Shown piece by piece: positions 43,708 to 55,038 of a stretch of 64,000 bases of DNA. The translations under genes and the position numbers were made by a program. This DNA is from Heterocephalus glaber (lineage: Eukaryota; Chordata; Mammalia; Rodentia; Bathyergidae): positions 26,267,051 to 26,331,050 of the forward strand of contig NW_004624730.1 in assembly GCF_000247695.1 (NCBI RefSeq), written 5' to 3'. Under the pieces are notes generated by a model that made no database searches, was not told where the DNA came from, and saw nothing but the letters and a program-made list of their open reading frames with translations. Numbering within the stretch: position 1 is the first letter of the stretch; each line of letters starts with the position of its first letter.

Positions 43708-44245
43708 CATGTTAACATACTCAGCCATAAAGAAGGATAACCTTGAGATATTTCTAGGTAAATGGATGCACCCTGAGATCATATTCTTAAGTGAAATAAA
43801 TCAGACACGTGTAAATATCACATTGTTTCTCTGGTGTGAGAAAATGAAAGTATAAATAAGAACCAAAATGTATAACAGATATTGTGAAATAGGGAGAAAA
43901 TGATCAAATGGGTATGGGAACTAAGGAGAAAGGGAGGGAAGGAGAGAAAGGAAGGAAAAGAAAAAAAACAGGAAAGGAAAAAATGGAAGCTTTTGTAAGT
44001 AAAGAGGGAATGAGGGATTGAACAGAGCAGAGGGGAATGCGGAAAAAAAAAAGAACAATGAAGATTTATTTATCACATAATGATGGGGATTTAGCTCAGT
44101 GGCACCACGCCTTGCAAGTGCAAGGTCTTGAGTTCAATCCCTGGTACAAAAAAAAAAAGGATATATCATGTACAAGCACAAGTTCTCAAATTCCCTATGA
44201 TGAATATGATTATTATGTATATCTAAAATGTACCAGTAAATTAAT
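43708..44245 (+). mobile_element. L1 3' end close to HLTF exon 7
   Basis: CATACTCAGCCATAAAGAAG, GATGCACCCTGAGATCATAT and CAGACACGTGTAAATATCAC are the ORF2/3'UTR junction of these L1s. A purine-rich block (43925-44060) and an ID-like SINE follow. The 5' truncation point is about 48 bases from the exon 7 acceptor at 43660. Confidence 0.88.
44092..44158 (+). mobile_element. ID-like SINE, shortened
   Basis: GATGGGGATTTAGCTCAGTG, a gap between the boxes, then GAGTTCAATCCCTGG and an A tail. Inserted in the L1 3'UTR. Confidence 0.82.
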
Positions 44246-44303
44246 TTTTTAAAAAACGAGGTTAACAACAGGGCTATAATTCATATGTTTTACTACTGGG
44301 GGG

Positions 44304-44419
44304 CTCTGAACCACTGGTGGTACATGCATGATTGCCCCATTGGGTGGCAAGGTCCAGTCCAATTGTACGGCAAAAGCCATCTGATGGGGCAGTCATGCAT
44401 GTACCATTGGTGATTCAAG
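44304..44419. mobile_element. Foldback MITE, hAT-like guess
   Basis: The two arms are inverted copies: left TGGTGGTACATGCATGATTG then CCCCAT, right its complement ATGGGGCAGTCATGCATGTA then CC. They are separated by about 43 bases. There is no coding capacity. A half copy lies at 29038-29105. Confidence 0.7.
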
Positions 44420-44699
44420 CTAGCAGGAACGCATCAAAGAAATTTAAACTGGTCCGCACTTTATACTGCTATACATAATGAATATTTAAAATACTACTCA
44501 ATTTGGGAACAATGGTGAGGAGGGAGATGAATAAGTAAAGGTTATACAAACTGATTAAAAACTTTTTCACAAACATATCAAAAGCAAAAGCTAGTTGGTC
44601 TTTGTCTTCCAAAAATAATAAAAAAGAAACATCTCAATTATACTACTATGAGAAAATGCATGAAATGTGATTTACTTAAGAATTCCTGTCCCTGTGAAG

Positions 44700-46148
44700 C
44701 ATTTGCTCCTGGTCAACCCCACATCTGTGGAATTCATGCCTTGGCCATGGCCATTCACCAATTCTAAGCCTGCTCTGCTTTGTTTTCCCTCTGCAGGGCC
44801 AGCAGAGGCTCCAACAACAGATCAACATGAATGTGGATAAAGCCAATGTCCCTGGAGAGAGGGTAAGCCTAGAGAGTCAACAGTTCCAGGGAGAAATAAT
44901 AGAGTTGCCCAGCAGTGGTAAACCCAAGAAAAGCCCATGGCTCTGGAAAACTACAAAAATACTGTGTCTTTACTTGAAAAATTATTCCTTAAAGGCAGGC
45001 TAGAGTTAAAGAAACCTATTGCAGCACCCACCATGTTGCCCTAGATGTGTTTCATCAGGCACCATTTTGGGAAAGGGTTAATAGACTAAGCCACAAAAGT
45101 ACAGAACAACTCCACTTCGGGATTTCCAGCTTTAACATCCTACCATGACTTGGTAAGAAACAGCCAGGGAGAAAACTGTGGAGAGGATAAAAGCTAGGGA
45201 TAGATCCCCTGAGAAGTTTAATCTCAAACTGAGAAGGACACAGGCCCCAGCCTCTGTGGTAAGAAACCAGACCTACTGAGTGTGGCTTTAAGAGAAAGAC
45301 GGACCTGAAAGTGCTGGCATTAAGTCCAGTACTCTACTTGAACCTCCAACCCACTGTGTATATCCAGCAAAGACCACTGGTCTGATCTACCAAGTGTACA
45401 AGGACACACCTCAACTTGGACAACTGCCACAGTCTGGGTATACAGACAGAGGAACCTCTGGAGCAAGGGGGGCACGTCATAAACCATAGGTGGTGAAAAT
45501 GAGAAAATCGCGACTTGCTGGATTCCAAGACTAAAAATCCTGGAAAAAAACCACTCATTCAAAAAGACAAGAGAATTTTTTTTATTCAGTTTGTCTTTAT
45601 TTTTCCTTCATTTGTTTTTTGGAGTTTAAGAGGTTTTGATGGGTTTTTTTTTCTTTTTTCTTTTTCTTTTCTCCTTCTAATTCTTTTTTCTTTTATTTTA
45701 TTCTTTTTCTTTTTTCTTTTTGTTTGTTCTTTCACATTACCTTCATCCAATTCTACTAAATTTCCTTTTTACACCTTAATACAAACAGTTATACTATGTA
45801 CTTCAGGCTGGTTTTGAACCCATGGCGAACCTCCTCCTGCCTCAGCCTTGGAAGTGCTGGGATTATCACCACGCCCAGCTCTTAATGCAATCTTTTATCT
45901 CACTTTTCTCTCCTCCTTATCTTCCACTGATTAATTTTTCAAATTCTACTTTTTCATTCTCCAGTTCCCCAACCTCTTTATCCTTTATAGTATACTATTA
46001 AGCTTTATGACTCTTTAGAGTTAACCCTGTTATTACTGTTGAATACTGTCCTATTGTTAGCAGAGGTATAGTTGTTGGATTTGGTAGGTGTTCACTGTAC
46101 ATCAATATTTGGTTTGTCTTAGTGATTACACTAAATAAGTTCTATTTT
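44700..46148 (+). mobile_element. L1 5'UTR, second copy
   Basis: It shares block order with 2680-3246 and 5366-5900: ACACAGGCCCC, CTGATCTACC, CCACTCATTCAAAA, a long pyrimidine tract (45575-45740) and TATTTGGTTTGTCTTAGTGA. It ends at the TET1 insertion; the next 50 bases of the 5'UTR resume at 49640. Confidence 0.85.
45793..45885 (-). mobile_element. B1 SINE fragment, antisense
   Basis: TTCAGGCTGGTTTTGAACCC, CTCCTGCCTCAGCCTTGGAA and GTGCTGGGATTATCACCACG are antisense B1. It lies in the L1 5'UTR. Confidence 0.85.
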
Positions 46149-49100
46149 TTTTGTTGGAAAGACATTGATAATGTTTAATAAATATCATCTCATATCTAAC
46201 AATCTATAACATAAGATTTGTCACAACAGTGATCACAAGTAAGGACTGCAGCCTAAGCATGCAGTGACAGAACTTCCTGATGGCACAGCCCCACAGGTGC
46301 ATACCGCAGTGCTCCTGTTGTTCATGTTGTGGATGTCCCAATGTGGATGCGCACAGAAGTTGAGGCAGGCAATAACCCCAGAGAAAGGATGACCTTCCTT
46401 GTGACCAAGCCAGCATTCTCGGGTAACATGTTCATATTCCACCTGGTTTTGGCAAGCAACAGGCACATATTGCTTATAAATTGGAGCTAATTCTGTATCC
46501 AGATTTTGTAAATATTTTCCAGGTTCTTTTCCACAGCCATGTGTTCCTTACAGACTAGTTCCAGTTTCACATATCTTCTTTCTGGATTATGTCCTTTAGA
46601 AATTCTTTCATAGTAGGCATGTGAGGGAGAACTTGGATCAATTCTAAATCTTCTGGGGCTTGGGCTTCTACCAAATTTGCACACACTGAAATGTTCCATG
46701 AACATTGCTCCATAAACAGCCAAAAGAAAATGAAGCTCCACACATCTCTGGGTTAATTCCTTGACATGTGCAGGTATGATTTTTATTGGGAGTACATCTT
46801 GGGTCTGTCTGGTGCTCACTGAATGACTTCAGGTTCTCAGTGAGCTCTGTGTACAGTCTGTCCATCACTGGTAGTGGGATACCATCCCACAACATGATGA
46901 GCACCACTATCACAGCAGTCTGGCACTGGTGCCCTGGGCGCTGCCAGACCAAAGAATCCTCTCTTCCTCTCTGCTTCTTCTGATAACCCAGTTAGAGACT
47001 GGACACCCTTAAGAGCTTTTTCCTTCTTTTTCCCATGTACACAACTTTTTCTATCCTTATTGTCTTTCCTTTGGGGCCATACTTATTCTCCATGACTTCC
47101 CTGACAGCAGCAACACTTGGTCCTGCCCCCACGTGTGTATAATATGGGCCTTTGTCTTTTTGTATACCTCGATCAGGACAGTTGTAGCCTGGTACTTCTG
47201 CATCTTTTGTTGAAGCCACTAGGTTTTTGCCAGGATTAGTGAGGAACTTCATGGCATAATTATGAAAACTCTTCTGTGCACAGTCTACAAGGGAAAACTC
47301 AAGACACTCGAACACCAGGTGAATAGACTTCCTCTTTGCTCTTGGGAGAAATCACTGTAATTCTGCCTGAACTGACTTCTTTCACATTTCTGAGAATCTG
47401 TGCAAGGTCTGGCAAGGGGGTCTCTGGAGAGACAGCTGCCAGTCTGCAGCCTGAGGTGCTCTTGGGCATCCTGCGGAAACGGTGTTTGGTCACTGCCAGC
47501 CACCAGGTTTGTGCAGTTAGGTGGTCAGGAGGGCGGGAGCACAGGGTGAGCTTTAAGGTTGTCACTGACTACTGACAGTACCTGAGGACTGTGGGCTTTA
47601 TCCACACACGCCTGCCCGTGGGATTTGGCCTTGGGATGAAACATGGAAAGGGAATCCAAAGGTTCAACCTTCACCATTTTCTCCTGTACTAATTAGGATA
47701 TTACTCAAATTTGATCTGACTGAGGGGAGGAAATAATTTTTTGTGTTGTAGGGTGGTACTGGTTTGACCCAGTGGTTTCAAAATGGTGGAAAAGGAAGGA
47801 ATTTTTCCCAGCAGATGAGAAGAGAAAAATTATGAGGACGAAATTTACCAAATCTTTGAAATCTGGATCCAATCCAAATGCCATGTAACTTACTATACTC
47901 ATACGACATACGCTCTTGCTGCTTCTGATCATTTTCTTGATCGTGGATTTCTTTTCTCGCCAATCTCTTGTGGGGGTAGACTTCACCTTTTTCTGGGTTG
48001 TGTTCTTTTGCTTTGTTAACAATAAACTACAGGGCCAGGGATTTAGCTCAGTGGTTCCGGCACCTGCCTCGCAAGCACAAGGTGCTGAGTTTGATCCCTG
48101 GTAACCGCCCCCCCCCCAAAAAGGATAATGGAACAATAAACTACGATTGTTTTGCACACTTGAAGGTGGTTTCTGTGGCACTGTGCTCTTCTATGTTTTT
48201 GCTGTGGATTACGGGCAACAAGGCTTGTTGGTGGACTCTCAGCATTCTTGTTCTTTGCTTTTATATAACTGCATTTAATTTTTGATGCAAGTTGTGTTAA
48301 TTGCATTGCAACATCTTCTCAATTTGGCTGTAAGATGTGTCCTGACTTGACGGATCTTCCTTGGAATTCAAATTTTCACTGTTGTCCAGCAACTGGTCAA
48401 CATATGCCAATTTATTACTTGTTGGTGACAACTGATGTAAATTCTGAGAACCATCATCAAGACCAGTCCTACTTCCAGTGACACTTCTACTAGTATCGAT
48501 TTTCAAAGAATTGAATTTTGGTATTAAAAAAGATACTGAATTTTTGACTTGAATGTTCAACAGGTTTGGTGGGTGCCTGGTTAATAGCGGGGCCAATCTG
48601 CAGCTTGGACAGAGTATTTTGGCCATTGAACACCACTGTGGGGCATGAACTTTGTTCTTCCAGAGAAGGAATGAGGAATACTTTGCAGCTCTCCACAGAA
48701 GTTAGGGTCTTGGAGGTCTTTTCTTACAGAGTAGAGGATGGCCTTGCAGTTGTTAAGGAAACTACCAGTTCTCTGAGTTGTTTCTTCCTCCTTCTCTGAC
48801 TTGGATGGTGAAGAGTTCTCTGACAGGGCTTCAGAGAGTTGTATCAGGGCCTCAATGGCCACCACTGGCTCCAGCGTGAGCCTCCTGTCTTTCATGACGG
48901 AGAGGAGTGTAGGCTGCATGGGGAAGACATCTCACAGGTCTTTATTCAGTTCTGGGGATGAGGGGATTAGGCTGCTTGCCCTCACTGTGTGTGCTGGTCT
49001 GACTGTTTTAAGTTTGGAGAATCTTCAGATTTGCAATTAAAGCCAGGCTTTTGGAAGACAAAGATGTTACTCTTGTCTTGAGGTGATCACAGCTCACACC

Positions 49101-49639
49101 AGAGACAATGGAGCTCATGGCACTGTTATGGTTCGAGTGTCTTTCAGGAGTTTGTAAGGATGGTTCCCCAATGCCTTGCCGAATTCTTCAATACTGAATT
49201 TGGTAAATGATACATTTGCTTCAGCTGCTAGACAGGGCACTTTTTAAATGCCATCTCTTACAGTTTGTACAACTAATTTTGGAGGTTTGGTTTATTTCTT
49301 GTCATCTTCAGACTGTTTTGATTTTTCAGCTTCAGTGACATTTACACTGAAGTAGCCATTGGCATGCTTAGATAAATGTGATTTCTTGTTTTGCATCCAC
49401 CTCTCCATCTCGATACCTGTCATGCTTTCTTCATTTTTTGTCAGATTTTCAAAGGGCTGTGTATTCACTTCCAATTTTTGTTCTTCTCCATGACCACCAC
49501 TACTGTATTCCATGGATTCTGACTTGAGGCCATTTACTGGTTTGTTTTCAAAATCTGCCTTGGTGGGTGAAGACCTGGTGCTCTTCCAGACTTGCCCCAT
49601 GGGAAGTCACAGGGAGACCTCAGAATTTCCAAACTCTAC
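46149..49639 (-). pseudogene. TET1: TET1 processed pseudogene, 5'-truncated
   Basis: TET1 oxidises 5-methylcytosine using iron and 2-oxoglutarate. This intronless copy reads on the minus strand. It starts in the N-terminal half (EQKLEVNTQPFENLTKNEES), continues through MKDRRLTLEPVVAIEALIQL, GPYYTHVGAGPSVAAVREVM and PSPRRFRIDPSSPSHAYYER in the Cys-rich catalytic part, and reaches [14 protein letters not shown], where the iron-binding HxD pair is still visible. The rest of the catalytic domain is absent. About 90 unrelated or UTR bases follow, with ATTAAA (46174-46179, complement), then an A tract. Stops and frameshifts occur throughout. Direct repeats AGTTCTATTTT at 46138-46148 and 49640-49650 flank it. 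Confidence 0.95.
48032..48122 (+). mobile_element. ID-like SINE inserted into the TET1 pseudogene
   Basis: GGGCCAGGGATTTAGCTCAG, B box GAGTTTGATCCCTGG, then a C-run and short A tail. Direct repeats AACAATAAACTAC at 48019-48031 and 48132-48144. It must be younger than the TET1 copy. Confidence 0.93.
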
Positions 49640-49690
49640 AGTTCTATTTTCAATGATTTACGGTGGTACATTACTGGTGCTTAGAGTATG
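49640..49690 (+). mobile_element. L1 5'UTR continuation after the TET1 insertion
   Basis: TTCAATGATTTACGGTGGTA then CATTACTGGTGCTTAGAG matches the first L1 5'UTR near 5880-5925 (AAATTATTGGTACTTATGG). This shows that the TET1 copy interrupts a single L1 5'UTR. Confidence 0.7.
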
Positions 49691-49694
49691 AAAT

Positions 49695-49788
49695 ATCCAG
49701 AGTTGTATCTCATACAACTTGTGACATCATCGCAGAGAGGGCTCTGCATGCCCACTGTGGCATGGTTGTCATAGGTTCGTCGCCACTG
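49695..49788 (-). mobile_element. hAT-like terminal fragment, antisense
   Basis: On the minus strand it starts CAGTGGCGACGAACCTATGA and has GCCACAGTGGGCATGCAGAG then CCCTCTCTGCGATGATGTCA. The same terminal pattern occurs at 5612. Confidence 0.5.
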
Positions 49789-49791
49789 CTC

Positions 49792-51740
49792 TAAATAAAA
49801 GACCCAAAATACTACACTAAGACTCCTACAATTAACAACCAAATTTAGCAATGTAGCAGGATACAAAATCAACACAGAAAAATCAATAGCATTCCTTTAG
49901 ACCAATAATGAACTCACTAAGAAAGAAATTAGGAAAACAATATCATTCACAATAGCATCAAGAAAAATTAAATACTTAGGAACTAACCTAACCAAGGAAA
50001 TAAAAGACCTCTGCAGTGAAAACTACACTACTCTGAAAAGGAGATCAAAGACAACATGAGAAAATGGAAAGATATCCCCTATTCCTGGATGGGCAGAACC
50101 AACAGTCAAAGTGGCCACATTTCCAAAACTGATACACAGATTTAATGCAATCTCAAAATACCAATAGCATTCCACACAGAACTACAGAAAACAACTCTAA
50201 AATTCACATGGAACAGGAAGACACCCAGAGTAGCAAAAGCAATCCTGAGTAACAAGAACAAACCAGGAGGCATTACAATCCCAGACTTCAAGAAATCTTA
50301 TACAGCTACTGTGATAAAACAGCATGATATTGGCACAAAGCCATGTGGCTCTACAGAACAGAATAGAGGATGCAGAAATAATCCTAGGCACATTCAGCTA
50401 TCTGACCTTTGACAAAGGGGCCAGTAACATACACTGGAGAAAATATAGCCTCCTTGATAAATGGTGCTGGGAAAACTGGCTATCCACATGCAGAAAACTG
50501 ACTCTAGACACGTATCTCTCACCATGTAATGAACTAAAATGAAAATAGATCAAAGATCTGAATGTTAAAACAGAAAAAATCTGTTGGAAGATAAAATAGG
50601 TAAAATTCTTGAAGACACAGTATAGACAAGCACTTTCTGTACAGAACCCCAACTGCACAAGAAATAACAAATAGTATCACATCAAATTAAAAAGCTCCTG
50701 CACAGCAAAGAAAACAACCAATAGAGTGAATAGACAACCTACAGAAAAACCTTTTGCCAGCTAGTCTGTCCTTGGACAAAGGACAGAATCTAGAATACAT
50801 AAAGAACCCCCCCCCCAAATCAGACACCTCCAAAATAAAATATCCAATCCAAAAAATGGGTATATCTGAAATGAATCTATAATTTTCAAAAGTGGCCTAT
50901 ATACATGAAAAATGGTTCAACTTCTCTTTAATGCAAAAATGACTCTGAGATTCTATTTTATTCCAGAAAGAATGGCTATCATCAAGAAATCAAATAATAA
51001 TAAATAATAAATAATAAATTTTGGCGAGGCTGCAGGGAAACGGAACCCTTCTACATTGTTGGTGGGAATGTAAACTAGTATAATTATGGAAATCAGTACA
51101 GAGATTTCTCAAAAACTAGTAATAGAAATTCCATTCAACCATGCTATTTCCCTTCCAAGTATCTTCCTGAAAAAGTTAAAGGCATCATATTACAGTATAA
51201 TATAGCTCAATGAACAATGGCTAAATCTTGGAAGCAGCCTGTATGTCCATAATGCATGAACAGATAAAATGTGTTATTTGCACACAATGGAATACTACTC
51301 TACCATAACAGATAAACTTGCTGGACATGGTGGTGCAATTCTGTAGTACCAGCTCTTGGATGGCCATGAGTTGGAGGTCAGCCTAAGCTACATAGTAAGA
51401 CCCTGTCTCAAAAAAATAGATAACCTTGAGTCATTTGTAGGAATATGGATGCAACTTGAGACCCTAATATTGAATGAAAGAAATCAGAACACATAAACTT
51501 AAATATCATGTTTTCTCCTATATGAGAAACCAAAAATATAAATAAAGAGCAAAATAAAAGATAGATAATAATAGGGTGTAGGGAAATAGAAATTTTGCAA
51601 ATGGGATGGGGATCAAGAGATGGAAGAAAAGGGAAAGCAGGGAGGGGAAAAGGATAAGAATATTGAGATGCGTTATGTACATGTGCCAACTCCCCACAAG
51701 GAATATGATCATTATGTACTGCAAACATGTGCTAATAAAT
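49792..51740 (+). mobile_element. L1 ORF2 3' half and 3' end
   Basis: It begins in the reverse transcriptase just after the active-site region (AAATTTAGCAATGTAGCAGG then ATACAAAATCAACACAGAAA), continues through the ORF2 C-terminus (AATGGCTAAATCTTGGAAGC) and ends with GTACTGCAAACATGTGCTAA near 51740. A B1 is inserted at 51315-51416. The L1's ORF1 and first half of ORF2 are missing between this and the 5'UTR piece. Confidence 0.87.
51315..51416 (+). mobile_element. B1 SINE
   Basis: GCTGGACATGGTGGTGCAAT, GTTGGAGGTCAGCCTAAGCT and AAGACCCTGTCTCAAAAAAA. It splits the duplicated target GATAAACTTG / GATAACCTTG of the L1. Confidence 0.88.
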
Positions 51741-51744
51741 AGTG

Positions 51745-53640
51745 AGGAAGAAAGGAATCCTTAGACTACTGCATCAACTTTTCATGCCAAGATTCCCTAT
51801 TCAGTAAGTAAATATTTCACAAGCTTGCCAATACCAGGGTAGAGTGTCCTCTTTTCCCATCGAAATTTTCCTGCCAGCCCTGGCTTTTCCCTTTCTTTTT
51901 ATCTTCTTGTATACCCACCTCCACATGTTTCAAAAAGTATCAATGTATATATAAGTCCAAAAGATGCTATAAAAATAGAATTTTAAACACTTTATAAAAT
52001 ATCATTAAACTCAGAACTAAGAGTTTAGCTTAGGAGAGCACTTGCCTATCATGAACTAGCCCTTAAATGCAAAAAAAAAAAAAAAAAAAAAAAAGTTGAG
52101 TCCTTTAAAATGGTATCAGTCCAGTCAAATTTAAAAATCCAAACTATAAACATTTTTAGAGCTATGTTCTTGGAAGACGTAGTCAACTTTTAAATCATTA
52201 GCTCCAAAAGATAGGTGTCAAAAATACTCTTCATTAAATTTTCCACTGAGTTCTCAACTACTAGTATAACCATTTACGCTAAACAGTATTTAAAATATAA
52301 TCTGAATGTTTATCCACATATAAAGGATATCCTTTACATCATTCAATACATTAAATGATTTTGCTCAGCAAGCTTTTGATCAGAGTTCCAAGATAAACTT
52401 CCTATAAAGTCCAACTATATCAAATCATACTATGTTCCAATCTGAAGAAACTTCAATCTATGATACTTTCAGCTTATAATATTTAAATCTATTTGAAATA
52501 GTGAAATTTTTGTTATAATACATTTTTGGTTAGAAATCACATTTTTGTGATTGAAATCTTTCCATTTAATGTACCAAATTAAATGTCTTCAAACCTTCCT
52601 ATCATACAACAGGTTACAAATTTTTAATACTTAAATGTATTGCTGATCATCAAAATAATAAAGGAAATTCTTACTTATAACTGTTAATTTTTCAGTGTTG
52701 ACAGTTCAGACTGAACGTATAAATAGTCTTACATGCTTCTACCAATTCTGGTAATCCTAGAACTTCAGTTTAATAACCAAAAAATAGGAAGAACAAGATA
52801 ATCTATTCCAATATGTTATTTCAGTAAAGAACTAAATCTGGTATTCTAAAAGGTTCAACTTCCAATAAAAACAGAAGTAAATGCAACTAAATGAAAAGAT
52901 TAATAAAATTTCAAAAAGCAGGTACCAGTATACTGGTGTGCAGTAAAATTTAAAAAATGAAATTAGCAGTTCAAAAGAGCTCAGAAAAGACATTTATACA
53001 TAATTTTTTTGCTATTTCCTACTTTAAGTTCTTAGTATTTTCAGATAAGAACAAAGAACAATGCTTTCTTTCAACATTTATTTTTCTCATTAAACTGATT
53101 TTTAATTCCTAGAAACTGAATATAACTATTGGTATATACATTATATGTATACATATATACCAAATATCAAGTTACCCATAAATCATGAAAATGAATAGTC
53201 TTCAAAACTAAGATTTTTGTGGTTGTATACTATTAAATTCTATGGCTGTCATAATTTAACTGCTAATTTATTTGAAAATATTTCAAATTATCTACCTTTA
53301 AAATAACATGGGGGAAACATTCACACTGCTATCTGCAAAAAATGGATTTTGACAACTTTTTTAGATAGTTTCTTAGAAATTACTGATTAGGTCACTTTTA
53401 AGGGTCTTAATACATACTATCAATTACCCCCCCCCAAACTTGACACTTTTATCCTTATAAACACAAAAGAGTCCCTTAATAACATTTCTCAGATGAGTTC
53501 GGGTATGTTCAGGGTAGTAGGGCCATAGGCAACATCATTTTTTAAAATGCTGAATATTATCAATTTCTTGGCAATTATATTTAAATAAGGCTTAAAAAGT
53601 TTTACAATAAGCCAGTGCCTTTAAGAAAAGGTACAAATAC
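51745..53640. other. HLTF intron 6-7, repeat-poor part
   Basis: A degenerate ID-like remnant with a 27-bp A run is at 52015-52095. The rest is AT-rich unique sequence up to exon 6. It is one of the few stretches of more than 1.5 kb without recent insertions. Confidence 0.45.
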
Positions 53641-53645
53641 TTTAC

Positions 53646-53741
53646 CTTCTTCAGTTGATTCTTCTTAATTCTTTCAACAGGAAGGGGTTTGCCATCATGG
53701 AAGTTGGTAAGAATTACTGCAATAGCTGTAAGAGTTTTACC
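53646..53741 (-). CDS. HLTF: HLTF exon 6 of 16 (second half of Walker A, GKT)
   Basis: It begins GKTLTAIAVILTNFHDGKPL, so the lysine and threonine that hold the ATP phosphates are the first codons of the exon. It continues PVERIKKNQLKK. The acceptor is TTAAAG before 53741, with a weak pyrimidine tract, and the donor GTAAAG starts at 53645. It is phase 0 at both ends. The next exon is almost 10 kb away across an L1-filled intron. Confidence 0.96.
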
Positions 53742-53744
53742 CTT

Positions 53745-54465
53745 TAAAATGTTTTAAAAAGATAAATGATCAGATTAATCAAGATTCTGAAACCCAGTTG
53801 ATCAGAAAACATTTTAAATCAGTTTTAAAATAATCAAATACTGAAATGTATTTTATCACATTCAGAATTATTAAATGATTTACAATATAAAATACTGTAA
53901 GCATCTTTGAGAAATGTCATTCCATTGAATGTAGGTCTAAGATTCTACATTAAAATTTGAACTACTAATTTTGTCATGAAACTACTTACAACTACTTGTC
54001 ATCTATTCAGAGCTAATTTAAAATGATTAGTATTTCCAGTATGCGTACATATGATGACCAAATTGTTTTAATAGTAATACCAAAAAAAACCCTTAAAAGT
54101 CACAAATGATCAGAAGTATATGGGTATATTTCCTGGGCATTTTTCTTGAACAGAAACGTTCATTTTTCAGTATTTTTTGCAGGGTAATGTACAGCTAGTA
54201 ATACAAAATAAACCTCTGACAATTTTAAGACAGTGTAAAATAACAGTTTTCAAAATGTGGTCCACATACTGCTGGTTGGTCCCAAAGACCCCTACAGTAA
54301 AATGTAAGGTTAAAACTATTTTTATACTATTAAATAAGATCTTATTTGGTTGACATCTGTACCAATGCTATACAAAGCATTGTGTGCAAACAGTGCTACT
54401 GCCTTAGCATGAAACAAAGCAGTTAGTGTATGATTCACTACCATCATCAGATTCTTGCATACTCT
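53745..54465. other. HLTF intron, nothing recognisable
   Basis: AT-rich unique intron. 54245-54300 has GTGGTCCACATACTGCTGGT, possibly an old DNA-transposon remnant, not resolved. Confidence 0.35.
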
Positions 54466-54468
54466 TTT

Positions 54469-54548
54469 TTTTTTGGCACTGGGGATCAAACTTGGGTCCT
54501 TGTGCCTGCAAGGCAGGAGGCAGAACCACCGAGCTAAATCCCCGGCCC
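54469..54548 (-). mobile_element. ID-like SINE, antisense
   Basis: Minus strand: GGGCCGGGGATTTAGCTCGG, B box AAGTTTGATCCCCAG, then an A tail. Confidence 0.9.
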
Positions 54549-54846
54549 CTTTACCCATCTCTCTTTAAAACTAAACCTATGAAAGACAGATTATCCTGAA
54601 TTTCAAAGAGCAAAGAAAATTGACAAATATGTTTATTTTATTACTGTTACATAATTATTTTAATTATTCCTTAATGAGCCATCAGAAAATTTAGCATTAT
54701 TTTAAGTAAAAAAACCCACAAAAATACTGTTCTATATTGAAAGTAAAATCTAGTCCTAAACTGCCATCTATCTTTCAACTTCAAAATTACTTTGTACAAA
54801 AATCATAATCACAAAATAAGATTATATTAACAAGAAAAAAAATTAC

Positions 54847-55038
54847 CAAGCCCATATCATCAGCTAAAATTCCTCCATGGACATTTTCTGGTCGCTCCTT
54901 CTCAGAAAAATTTGTTATTGTGTTATAGTATAAGTCATTTCGCTGTTCCCAAAACAGTGGAAGTTCTTTACTGTTTTCTCGTGAAATCATCCAAGCTAAA
55001 GCTTGTTTTTGATGTGAAAGCAATGGCGTTTCAATAGC
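54847..55038 (-). CDS. HLTF: HLTF exon 5 of 16 (start of SNF2 ATPase, Q motif and first half of Walker A)
   Basis: This 64-codon exon opens the SNF2 ATPase domain. It contains LSHQKQALAWM, FWEQRNDLYYNTITNFSEK and HGGILADDMGL, the last being the first half of motif I (Walker A). The catalytic GKT lies at the start of the next exon. The acceptor is TTTTTAG at 55039 and the donor GTAATT is at 54846. It is phase 0 at both ends. The human protein has LLPHQKQ where this copy has LLSHQKQ, a minor difference. Confidence 0.97.

Noticed and set aside
47705..48181. 158-codon minus-strand frame
   Set aside because: It is a composite of TET1 pseudogene sequence and an inserted SINE.
46240..49600. A functional TET-family dioxygenase gene
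   Set aside because: Broken into several frames, lacks part of the catalytic domain, contains a SINE and is flanked by a target duplication.
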